Notes under the pieces: model-generated
What the model was told of the DNA's origin: nothing
Database searches by the model: none
Seen by the model: only the letters and a program-made list of their open reading frames with translations
Position numbers and translations under genes: made by a program
In this document: in pieces, positions 6,993-13,215 of the stretch
Layout: each line of letters starts with the position of its first letter
How positions within the stretch are numbered: position 1 is the stretch's first letter
Assembly (NCBI GenBank): GCA_964637035.1
Contig: CAZWTU010000042.1
Coordinates: 1-13,215, forward strand
DNA from: CAZMMV01 sp964637035
GTDB taxonomy: Bacteria > Bacillota > Clostridia > Tissierellales > Tissierellaceae
Reading direction: 5' to 3'
DNA: 13,215 nucleotides

Positions 6993-7009
6993 GTATAAAG
7001 TATTTATAC
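6993..7009 (-). other. AT-rich inverted repeat upstream of prmA
   Basis: GTATAAA and TTTATAC, separated by three bases, form a perfect 7-base inverted repeat just upstream of the prmA ribosome site. It has no T-tract, so it is not an intrinsic terminator. It might be a weak hairpin or a protein-binding site, but at this base composition it may be chance. Confidence 0.3.
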
Positions 7010-7057
7010 CCCAAAAGTATTTTTATAACTATATCCATATTAAATTATAAATTAATT

Positions 7058-8176
7058 TTAATTAAAAGCATCCTTTACTTTTTCAAAGAAGCCTTTTTTA
7101 TTTTTCTTATATTGCTCTCCTGTTTCATTAGCAAATTCTAATAATAAGTCTTTTTGTTTTTCTGTTAATTTTCTAGGTATTTGTACATTTACAGTAAAAT
7201 ATAAATCTCCCCTACCACTACCTCTAAGCTTTGGTACTCCCAAATTTTTAATCCTAAATCGTGTTCCAGTCTGGGTTCCCGCTGGTATATTATAAGACTC
7301 TGTTTCTTCTAAAGTAGGTACCTTTATTTCTGCACCGAGAGTTGCCTCAGTAAATGTTATAGGTATGTTTAAATGTATATTATTGCCTGAACGTTCAAAA
7401 ACAGGATCTGGCTTTATATCTAAATAAATATATAAATCTCCCCTAGGTCCACCCATATCTCCCGGTTCACCTTCGCCTCTAATGGAAATAACAGAACCAG
7501 AATCTACTCCTGCTGGTACCTTTACCTTGATTTTTTTACTTCTTATCTCCTTACCTGCTCCCCCACAATTACTACATTTTTCCTCTATTATTTCCCCAGT
7601 GCCTTGACACTGATCGCAAGTTGAAGTCCTAACAAAATTTCCAAAAGGAGTCTGTTGAGCATGTCGCATTTCACCAGAGCCATTACATTTAGAACAAGTT
7701 TCCTTATTAGTTCCAGGCTTAGCACCACTACCAGAACAAACATGGCAATCCTCAGTTCTCCTAACTTGGATTTCTTTTTCAACACCAAATACTGCTTCTT
7801 TAAACTCTAAATTTAAATCATATCTAAGGTCTGCACCCTGGCTAGGCCCTCGTCTTCTACTACGATTAGATCCACCCCCAAAAATATCAAATATATCCCC
7901 AAAAATATCTTCAAATCCCCCAAATCCCTGGCTATATCCACCAGCCTGAGGATCTATGCCTGCATGTCCAAACCTATCATATCTAGACCTTTTATCTTGA
8001 TTGCTAAGTATTTCATAGGCCTCATTTACCTCTTTGAATTTTACCTCTGCATCATGATTATCTGGATTTAAATCTGGATGGTATTTTTTCGCCATTTTTC
8101 TATATGATCTTTTAATTTCATCTTGACTAGCATTTTTATCTATCTCTAAAACTTCATAATAATCCCTTTTTGACAT
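7058..8176 (-). CDS. dnaJ: Chaperone protein DnaJ (Hsp40, type I)
   Basis: DnaJ delivers unfolded proteins to DnaK and stimulates its ATPase. The 372-residue product is a complete type I J-protein. The J domain (1-70) contains HPD at 33-35. A Gly/Phe-rich linker (about 79-103) has repeated DIFG units. Four zinc-binding CxxCxGxG repeats are at 144-151, 161-168, 187-194 and 201-208. The C-terminal substrate-binding domains run to about 350. The ATG at 8176 has a modest ribosome site (GGTGG). The 140-base gap from dnaK holds a hairpin and a good promoter-like sequence, so dnaJ may be expressed both from the CIRCE-controlled promoter and independently. Confidence 0.97.
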   Translation of the reverse strand: MSKRDYYEVLEIDKNASQDEIKRSYRKMAKKYHPDLNPDNHDAEVKFKEVNEAYEILSNQDKRSRYDRFGHAGIDPQAGGYSQGFGGFEDIFGDIFDIFGGGSNRSRRRGPSQGADLRYDLNLEFKEAVFGVEKEIQVRRTEDCHVCSGSGAKPGTNKETCSKCNGSGEMRHAQQTPFGNFVRTSTCDQCQGTGEIIEEKCSNCGGAGKEIRSKKIKVKVPAGVDSGSVISIRGEGEPGDMGGPRGDLYIYLDIKPDPVFERSGNNIHLNIPITFTEATLGAEIKVPTLEETESYNIPAGTQTGTRFRIKNLGVPKLRGSGRGDLYFTVNVQIPRKLTEKQKDLLLEFANETGEQYKKNKKGFFEKVKDAFN

Positions 8177-8212
8177 CTATCCACCAACTTTCAATAATAT
8201 AAAATCATAGAC

Positions 8213-8240
8213 ATTATATCAAAATTCAGAGCTAAATCAA
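8213..8240 (-). promoter_or_regulatory. Candidate internal promoter for dnaJ
   Basis: Minus-strand TTGATT (8235-8240) is separated by 16 bases from a perfect TATAAT (8213-8218), which is preceded by TGA (8219-8221), giving an extended -10. Transcription would start near 8206, about 30 bases before the dnaJ ATG. The -35 overlaps the loop and one arm of the hairpin at 8228-8253. Confidence 0.6.
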
Positions 8241-8253
8241 AGGATTTAGCTCT
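8228..8253 (-). other. Hairpin between dnaK and dnaJ
   Basis: AGAGCTAAATC (8228-8238) and GATTTAGCTCT (8243-8253) form a perfect 11-bp stem with a 4-base loop. The minus strand continues GAATTTTGATATAATG, which is a poor T-tract. It is therefore more likely an mRNA processing or stability element, or a leaky attenuator, than a full terminator. Confidence 0.65.
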
Positions 8254-8316
8254 TAAATTTAATATTATTATTACAATTTTATTTTCTTAATTGATTCACA
8301 GTATATTTTATTCTTC

Positions 8317-10137
8317 TTACTCTTCTTCTTCCTCATCTACTACTTCATAGTCAGCATCTACTACGTCTTCATCTTCTTCCTCACTGCCACCATCTTGTTC
8401 TGCATTTTCTTCATACATCTTTTGTGAAATAGCATAAAATGCTTCAGTTAATTCTTCAGTCTTAGCTTTGATTTCTTCATTATCTTCCCCTTCTAAGACT
8501 TTTTTCAGTTCTTCTAGCTTAGCTTCAACCTGACTTTTTTCTTCTTCACTAATCTTATCTTCAAGATCTTTTAAAGTCTTTTCAGTTTGGTAAACTAAAT
8601 TGTCAGCATTGTTTCTAATTTCAATACCTTCTTTTTTCTTTTTATCTTCTTCAGCAAATTTTTCAGCCTCTTTTATCTTTTTCTCTATTTCTTCATCTGA
8701 TAACTTAGTAGAAGCAGTTATTGTAATCTTTTGTTCTTTACCAGTGCCTAAATCCTTGGCACTTACATTTACAATACCATTAGCATCAATATCAAAAGTT
8801 ACTTCGATTTGTGGAACTCCTCTAGTAGCAGGTGGTAAGCCTGTCAATTGGAATCTACCTAAAGTAGTATTGTCTGCTGCCATTTCCCTTTCACCTTGTA
8901 GTACATGAATGTCTACAGAAGTTTGATTGTCAGCTGCAGTAGTAAAGATTTGGCTTTTCTTAGTAGGTATAGTTGTATTTCTTTCAATCAATCTAGTAGT
9001 TACACTACCAAGAGTTTCAATACCTAAAGAAAGTGGTGTAACATCTAGTAATAGTAAATCTTTAACTTCACCAGATAATACTCCTGCCTGAATAGCAGCA
9101 CCCATTGCAATACTTTCATCTGGGTTGATATCTTTTTGTGGTTCCTTGCCAATAAGGTTTTTAACTGCATCTTGTACAGCAGGTATTCTTGATGAACCAC
9201 CAACTAATAAAATCTTTTCTATATCTGATGCCTTTAATCCAGCATCCTTTATTGCTTCCCTAACAGGTCCAATAGTATTATCTACTAAAGCAGACGTCAA
9301 TTCATTAAACTTAGCTCTTGTAATATCCATATTTAAATGTAATGGGCCAGACTGAGTAGCAGTAATAAAAGGTAAATTTATATTTGTTGTCATAGTTGAG
9401 GACAACTCTTTTTTAGCCTTTTCTGCTGCTTCCTTAAGTCTTTGAAGTGACATTTTATCGGCTTTTAAATCTACTCCATTTTCCTTTTTAAATTCTCCAG
9501 CTATATGTTCTAATAGTAAATTATCAAAATCGTCCCCACCTAAAGAATTGTTACCTCTTGTGGAAAGTACCTCAAATACTCCATCTCCAAGTTCTAGTAT
9601 AGATACGTCAAATGTACCTCCACCTAAGTCAAATACCATAATCTTGTGTTGGCCTTCCATTTTATCCATTCCATAGGAAAGAGCTGCGGCTGTAGGCTCA
9701 TTTATAATTCTTTTAACTTCTAAACCTGCAATCTGGCCTGCATCCTTAGTAGCCTGTCTTTGTGCATCTGTAAAATATGCAGGAACAGTAATAACTGCAT
9801 CTGTAACAGTTTCTCCCAAATAACTTTCAGCATCTGCCTTGATTTTTTGTAATATCATTGCAGATATTTCTTCTGGAGAATAATCCTTCCCATCAATCTT
9901 ATGCTTCTCATCAGAACCCATTATCCTTTTAATAGATGATATTGTTCTCTCTGGATTTGTAATAGCTTGTCTTTTTGCAGTTTCACCTACAAGTCTTTCT
10001 CCATCCTTTGTAAAAGCTACTATAGATGGTGTAGTCCTATTTCCTTCTAAGTTTGTTATAATAATAGGTTCTCCACCTTCCATAACCGATACCGCAGAGT
10101 TTGTAGTACCTAAATCAATTCCTATTGTTTTTGCCAT
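8317..10137 (-). CDS. dnaK: Chaperone protein DnaK (Hsp70)
   Basis: DnaK is the cytoplasmic Hsp70, an ATP-driven chaperone working with DnaJ and GrpE. The 606-residue product is complete. Its nucleotide-binding domain (1-355) has IGIDLGTTNS (5-14), INEPTAAALSYG (145-156), FDLGGGTFD (169-177) and LVGGSSRIP (311-319). The interdomain linker with DLLLLDVTPLSLG is at 360-372. The substrate-binding domain runs to about 480, the helical lid to about 575, and an acidic tail from about 582 ends in DEEEEE. The short N-terminal domain lacks the insertion found in Gram-negative DnaK, consistent with a Firmicute. The ATG at 10137 has AGGAGG at 6-base spacing, and the gene starts 19 bases after grpE. It is expected to be heat-inducible through the HrcA/CIRCE switch. 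Confidence 0.99.
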   Translation of the reverse strand: MAKTIGIDLGTTNSAVSVMEGGEPIIITNLEGNRTTPSIVAFTKDGERLVGETAKRQAITNPERTISSIKRIMGSDEKHKIDGKDYSPEEISAMILQKIKADAESYLGETVTDAVITVPAYFTDAQRQATKDAGQIAGLEVKRIINEPTAAALSYGMDKMEGQHKIMVFDLGGGTFDVSILELGDGVFEVLSTRGNNSLGGDDFDNLLLEHIAGEFKKENGVDLKADKMSLQRLKEAAEKAKKELSSTMTTNINLPFITATQSGPLHLNMDITRAKFNELTSALVDNTIGPVREAIKDAGLKASDIEKILLVGGSSRIPAVQDAVKNLIGKEPQKDINPDESIAMGAAIQAGVLSGEVKDLLLLDVTPLSLGIETLGSVTTRLIERNTTIPTKKSQIFTTAADNQTSVDIHVLQGEREMAADNTTLGRFQLTGLPPATRGVPQIEVTFDIDANGIVNVSAKDLGTGKEQKITITASTKLSDEEIEKKIKEAEKFAEEDKKKKEGIEIRNNADNLVYQTEKTLKDLEDKISEEEKSQVEAKLEELKKVLEGEDNEEIKAKTEELTEAFYAISQKMYEENAEQDGGSEEEDEDVVDADYEVVDEEEEE

Positions 10138-10156
10138 AATATTCCTCCTAATATTC

Positions 10157-10711
10157 TTATTTTGCCACTTTTACCATGGCTGGTCTAATAACTTTTTCCT
10201 TTAATAAATATCCAGTCTGTAAAACTTCAATAACTTTTCCAGCCTCATATTCATCACTTTCTTCCATAATTACTGCATGATGGAAATTAGGATCAAAATC
10301 CTTTCCTAAAGCTTCCATTTCAATAACATCATTAGTCTTTAAAGTATCTATAAGTTGCTTATAGATTAAATTAACACCATCATAAAAACCATCTTCCTTA
10401 TGGGTTTCTGATTCCATTGCAATCTTAAAATTATCTAATATGGGTAGTAAAGTACACACAAACTCCCTTAAAGCATAATTAATTGTATCTTGTTTATCTC
10501 TTTCACTTCTCTTTTTAAAATTCATAAAATCAGCTTGTAATCTTAAAAGTTGAGAGTTAGCTTCTTCCAATTCTTTTTCCTTGTCCTTGGCTTGAACTTC
10601 CTCATTGTCTTTATCATTGTCTTCTTCCTCTGTAACTAGAGGGTCTTTTTCTTCCAGTACTTCTTCATTAATATCTTCAACCTTAGTATCCTTTTCAGCT
10701 TCTTTAGCCAC
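10157..10711 (-). CDS. grpE: Nucleotide exchange factor GrpE
   Basis: GrpE releases ADP from DnaK to reset the chaperone cycle and acts as a dimer. The 184-residue product begins with a very acidic, low-complexity tail (about 1-45), then a long coiled-coil helix (about 45-90, with LLRLQADFMNFKKR). It ends in a beta domain with the family segments GKDFDPNFHHAV (136-147) and GYLLKEKVIRPAMVKV (167-182). The start is GTG at 10711, supported by the site GAGGTGATC, 5 bases from GAGGTG to the start. The gene lies 34 bases after hrcA with no terminator between, so it is the second gene of the heat-shock operon. Confidence 0.97.
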   Translation of the reverse strand: MAKEAEKDTKVEDINEEVLEEKDPLVTEEEDNDKDNEEVQAKDKEKELEEANSQLLRLQADFMNFKKRSERDKQDTINYALREFVCTLLPILDNFKIAMESETHKEDGFYDGVNLIYKQLIDTLKTNDVIEMEALGKDFDPNFHHAVIMEESDEYEAGKVIEVLQTGYLLKEKVIRPAMVKVAK

Positions 10712-10745
10712 CTGATCACCTCTTATATCTATATATTTAATTTTA

Positions 10746-11783
10746 TTATCTCATTATCATATTAAATATTTCTGTAATATTTTCTGAGAATAAATGCAAA
10801 GTATTAATAACACTAAAATAATCCATTCTAGTAGGACCTATAACCCCAATCTTACCAATAGTCTTGTCTCCCAATTTATAAGTTGTTGTCAATACACTAC
10901 AATCCTTTATAGGAGCATAAATATTTTCATCCCCTATTCTTATTTGAATATCCTTAGATATAGGATTGTTTAATAGTAGTTCCACCACAGCATCCTTGTT
11001 TTCTATAAACTTCATAAAAGATTTTGCCTTTTCTAAATCATTGTATTCAGGGAAATTTAGTATCTTGGTAATCCCATCAGAATAAAGATCTATATTATCA
11101 ATATCCTCCATTGATTGATTTATAACTGGTATAATATTATCTATGATATTTTTAAATTGATAAATCTCATTTAAAATTTCTCCAGGAGCATCCCCATTTA
11201 TTTCTGCCAGGGATAAACCCTTCAATTTATCATTTAAAAAATTAGATAAAATATTAATTTGATTTTCAGGCATAGGCTCTTTTAGTCTAAAAATCGAATT
11301 TTTAACAACACCAGTATTACTAACTAAAATCATAAGGATTTGTAAATCGTCTATAGGTATAAGCTGTATATGTTTTATAGTAGATTGGCTTAACTGTGGA
11401 GAAATAGCAAGGGCTGTGTAGCTAGTTAAAGCTGACAATACCTTAGCAGAATTTTGTAAAAGCTGCTCTATTTCCATAGACTCCTTAATTAGTATTTTCT
11501 TAATCTCATCCTTCTTAGTCTTATCTATTTTAAAATTCTTTTTATCTAACAATCCATCTACATATAACCTATAGGCCTTATCAGAAGGCACCCTTCCTGC
11601 AGACGAATGAGGTTTGTTTAAATATCCTAAGTCCTCTAAATCACTCATTTCGTTTCTTATAGTAGCAGAACTAACACCTAAGTCATATTGCTTGGTAATA
11701 GTCCTAGAACCAATGGGTTCAGCACTTATTAAATAAGAGTTGATTATCGCATAAAGCACCTTTATCTTTCTATCACCTAACAT
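10746..11783 (-). CDS. hrcA: Heat-inducible transcription repressor HrcA
   Basis: HrcA represses class I heat-shock genes by binding CIRCE, and its activity depends on GroEL. The 345-residue product has an N-terminal winged-helix DNA-binding domain (about 1-75, with IGSRTI, SSATIRNEMSDLEDLGY and the HSSAGRVPS wing). A GAF-like region and dimerisation domain follow, ending in GKIGVIGPTRMDY and a C-terminal helix. The frame is open to a GTG at 11792, but that codon is part of the ribosome site GAGGTGAT. The ATG at 11783 lies 6 bases after GAGGTG and gives the family-typical MLGDRK start. It is the first gene of hrcA-grpE-dnaK-dnaJ, with a CIRCE 37 bases upstream, so it represses its own operon. 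Confidence 0.97.
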   Translation of the reverse strand: MLGDRKIKVLYAIINSYLISAEPIGSRTITKQYDLGVSSATIRNEMSDLEDLGYLNKPHSSAGRVPSDKAYRLYVDGLLDKKNFKIDKTKKDEIKKILIKESMEIEQLLQNSAKVLSALTSYTALAISPQLSQSTIKHIQLIPIDDLQILMILVSNTGVVKNSIFRLKEPMPENQINILSNFLNDKLKGLSLAEINGDAPGEILNEIYQFKNIIDNIIPVINQSMEDIDNIDLYSDGITKILNFPEYNDLEKAKSFMKFIENKDAVVELLLNNPISKDIQIRIGDENIYAPIKDCSVLTTTYKLGDKTIGKIGVIGPTRMDYFSVINTLHLFSENITEIFNMIMR

Positions 11784-11795
11784 ATCAATCACCTC
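11781..11795 (-). promoter_or_regulatory. Ribosome binding site that sets the hrcA start
   Basis: Minus-strand GAGGTGAT (11788-11795) precedes ATG 11781-11783 with 6 bases after GAGGTG. The in-frame GTG at 11792 is inside this site and so is not a likely start. Confidence 0.8.
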
Positions 11796-11820
11796 GTATA
11801 ATTGCTAGATGTTCTTTTTG

Positions 11821-11847
11821 TTAGCACTCATTAGCGTTGAGTGCTAA
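11821..11847 (-). promoter_or_regulatory. CIRCE operator (HrcA binding site)
   Basis: TTAGCACTC (11821-11829) and GAGTGCTAA (11839-11847) form a perfect inverted repeat with 9 bases between. Both arms match the CIRCE consensus exactly. It lies just downstream of the predicted promoter and 37 bases before the hrcA ATG, in the transcribed leader. HrcA bound here would block the chaperone operon in unstressed cells. I saw no second CIRCE in the window. Confidence 0.98.
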
Positions 11848-11860
11848 TCCTTACATTTTA

Positions 11861-11889
11861 AAGTTATCATTTTTTTTAAACTTTGTCAA
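11861..11889 (-). promoter_or_regulatory. Sigma-A type promoter of the hrcA-grpE-dnaK operon
   Basis: A perfect -35 TTGACA (11884-11889, minus strand) is followed after 17 bases by a weak -10, TAACTT (11861-11866). GATAAC at 15-base spacing (11863-11868) is an alternative. Transcription would start near 11854, immediately before the CIRCE, which is the usual arrangement for class I heat-shock genes. Confidence 0.8.
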
Positions 11890-11921
11890 TACTTTCTTAG
11901 AAAATATTTTTTTTATTTTTA

Positions 11922-13058
11922 TTAATTTAAAAAATCAACCTCTACAATATTAGATAAATCAAGGCCCCTAGAAGTTAATCTAATAAAATTAGCCTGATTT
12001 TCTATTAAAGCATTTTCCTCATGCTTATTTATTATATCTCCATATAGGTTTTCTATTTCAACTTTAAATCTTTTTTTAAACTGAATCTTATCTATACCCT
12101 TTATTTTTCTAAGACCAAGTATACAAAACTCAGATATTTCAGTTACCCTATCTATAGTCTCTTGTCCATCTATGGGAAGTATATTTTTATTTAATTTTTC
12201 TATATAAAGAGATATATCACTAGTATTCCAAAATCTTTTTCCATTAAAAGAAGAATGGCTGCTAAGGCCAAGACCAATATAGGCCTCTAAATCCCAATAA
12301 ACTAAATTGTGTTGGCATTGGCTATTTTCCAAGGCAAAATTTGAAATTTCATAGTGAATATATCCCTTTTCCTTAAGTATTTTACAACCTCTATGGTACA
12401 TTTCTCTTTCTTCATCCTCACTAGGTAAAGAGATCTTACCCTGGTCATATAAATTATATAAATGAGTCCCCTCTTCTAAAATTAGACCATAGTAAGATAT
12501 ATGGTCTACCCCTAGGTCTATAATCTTATTTAAAGTATCTACTACGTGATTTAGACTTTGGCCTGGCAAGCCAAAGATTAAATCAACATTAATGTTATCA
12601 ATACCCATATCCCTTAATAAATTGTAAGAGGCATAAAAATCCTTAGAGCTGTGAGTCCTCCCTATGGATTTCAATAAATCATCATCTAAACTTTGTAAAC
12701 CTAAACTATATCTGTTTATACCTGCATTTTTATAAATTTCAACTTTGTCCCTATCCAGGGTTCCAGGATTTCCCTCTATGGTAATCTCAGGATCTTCCCT
12801 TAGATTGAAATTATTATATATAAAGTTAAGTACTTTGAAAATATAGCTTGCTTCTATAGAAGTAGGAGTCCCTCCTCCTATAAATATAGTTTTTATAGTA
12901 TAATCCCTTAATTCTTCCTTATATAAATTGAGCTCCTTTAGTAAGCTATCTATATATCCTTCCACCTTTTCTTCCATATTAGTAAAAGATAAAAAGTCAC
13001 AATAGTAACATTTGCTAAGGCAAAATGGTATATGTATGTACAATGATAAACTTTTCAT
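11922..13058 (-). CDS. hemW: Radical SAM family heme chaperone HemW
   Basis: HemW binds heme and a 4Fe-4S cluster and is thought to insert heme into respiratory proteins; it was long annotated as an oxygen-independent coproporphyrinogen oxidase. The 378-residue product has the radical SAM cluster motif CxxxCxxC at Cys13, Cys17 and Cys20, followed by Asp-Phe, so it lacks the fourth Cys of true HemN. It has GGGTPT (61-66), the EISNFA segment (237-242) and the diagnostic heme-binding HNLVYW motif (250-255, HNxxYW). These features support HemW over HemN. The ATG at 13058 has GGAGG (13066-13070) 7 bases upstream. No promoter fits between the start and the folded repeat just upstream, so transcription probably enters from outside, often lepA in Firmicutes. 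No terminator separates it from hrcA. Confidence 0.96.
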   Translation of the reverse strand: MKSLSLYIHIPFCLSKCYYCDFLSFTNMEEKVEGYIDSLLKELNLYKEELRDYTIKTIFIGGGTPTSIEASYIFKVLNFIYNNFNLREDPEITIEGNPGTLDRDKVEIYKNAGINRYSLGLQSLDDDLLKSIGRTHSSKDFYASYNLLRDMGIDNINVDLIFGLPGQSLNHVVDTLNKIIDLGVDHISYYGLILEEGTHLYNLYDQGKISLPSEDEEREMYHRGCKILKEKGYIHYEISNFALENSQCQHNLVYWDLEAYIGLGLSSHSSFNGKRFWNTSDISLYIEKLNKNILPIDGQETIDRVTEISEFCILGLRKIKGIDKIQFKKRFKVEIENLYGDIINKHEENALIENQANFIRLTSRGLDLSNIVEVDFLN

Positions 13059-13076
13059 TTTAAAACCTCCATTCCA

Positions 13077-13190
13077 GTGAAAAAATCAATTCATTAGATT
13101 GTCATTCTGAGCATAGCGAAGAATCTAGTCTTTTCAAAAGACCCAAGATCCCTCGTTTCTCTCGGGATGACAGGTAAGCGGCTTTTTCAC
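13077..13190. repeat. Folded palindromic dispersed repeat in the hemW leader
   Basis: Two inverted 27-base arms (13100-13126 and 13146-13172) match at 19 of 27 positions by hand count. The outer part (TGTCATTCTGAG facing CTCGGGATGACA) can pair over 12 bases with two G-U pairs. The apex is a short inverted repeat GTCTTTTCAAAAGAC (13128-13142). Outer arms GTGAAAAA (13077-13084) and TTTTTCAC (13183-13190) extend the fold. Similar TGTCATTCTGAGC...GAAGAATCT sequences are familiar as dispersed intergenic repeats in many bacterial genomes. The element ends only 7 bases upstream of the hemW ribosome site core. Confidence 0.75.
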
Positions 13191-13215
13191 AGCTCTCCTA
13201 CCTTCAAATTCATTT

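Noticed and set aside
7588..7788. Minus-strand 66-codon frame inside dnaJ
   Set aside because: It is an alternate frame over the DnaJ zinc-finger region, with no ribosome site and no recognisable domain.
1120..9355. Plus-strand open frames of 70-130 codons inside floA, nfeD, mtaB, prmA, dnaK and the HIT gene
   Set aside because: They lie wholly or almost wholly opposite well-supported conserved genes, lack ribosome sites and resemble no family. They are antisense shadows of the real genes.
11784..11792. GTG at 11792 as the hrcA start
   Set aside because: The codon lies inside the GAGGTGAT ribosome site, and the ATG at 11783 has ideal spacing and the family N-terminus.
3836..13190. The folded repeats as a CRISPR array or an insertion sequence
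   Set aside because: There are only two divergent copies about 9 kb apart, with no regular spacers, transposase or clear target duplications. They fit small dispersed palindromic repeats better.
13100..13215. Minus-strand frame reading through the repeat (containing CHPERNEGS) as the end of an upstream gene
   Set aside because: This peptide is what such palindromic repeats encode by chance. Nothing in it matches the C-terminus of LepA, the gene often found upstream.

Overview
This is an AT-rich, ordinary-looking chromosomal segment from a low-GC Firmicute, most likely an anaerobic Clostridia/Tissierellia-type bacterium. That placement is an inference from four things: the gene order hemW-hrcA-grpE-dnaK-dnaJ-prmA-rsmE-mtaB-HIT-rpsU followed by a nfeD-floA pair, a CIRCE/HrcA heat-shock switch, strong Gram-positive Shine-Dalgarno sites, and a short Gram-positive type DnaK. 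All thirteen genes lie on the minus strand, so transcription runs from high to low coordinates. I see no RNA genes, CRISPR arrays, transposase genes or prophage genes.

Region by region, in the direction of transcription. (1) 13059-13215 holds a folded dispersed repeat just ahead of hemW. (2) hemW (heme chaperone, radical SAM fold) ends at 11922. It is followed by a sigma-A type promoter and a perfect CIRCE operator, which control hrcA-grpE-dnaK-dnaJ. (3) Between dnaK and dnaJ is an 11-bp hairpin overlapping a good extended -10 promoter, so dnaJ may be transcribed independently. (4) prmA, rsmE and mtaB follow closely. They modify ribosomal protein L11, 16S rRNA and tRNA respectively. (5) A 242-bp gap after mtaB holds a degenerate repeat copy, a run of nine T and a promoter for a HIT-family hydrolase that starts at TTG. 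(6) rpsU has its own promoter and an intrinsic terminator. (7) A last operon, nfeD-floA-unknown, encodes a membrane ClpP-like protease, a flotillin and an uncharacterised membrane-anchored charged protein. It closes with a strong terminator at 64-99.

Functionally the window joins stress protein folding (HrcA, GrpE, DnaK, DnaJ), translation maintenance (PrmA, RsmE, MtaB, S21) and membrane organisation (NfeD, FloA). I found no clearly new multi-gene system. The points most worth a second look are the unknown third gene of the flotillin operon, the two related folded repeats in the hemW leader and after mtaB, the dnaJ promoter built into a hairpin, and the overlapping ATG/GTG starts of rsmE. Several starts were set by ribosome-binding-site position: HrcA, HIT and S21 all start downstream of the longest open frame.
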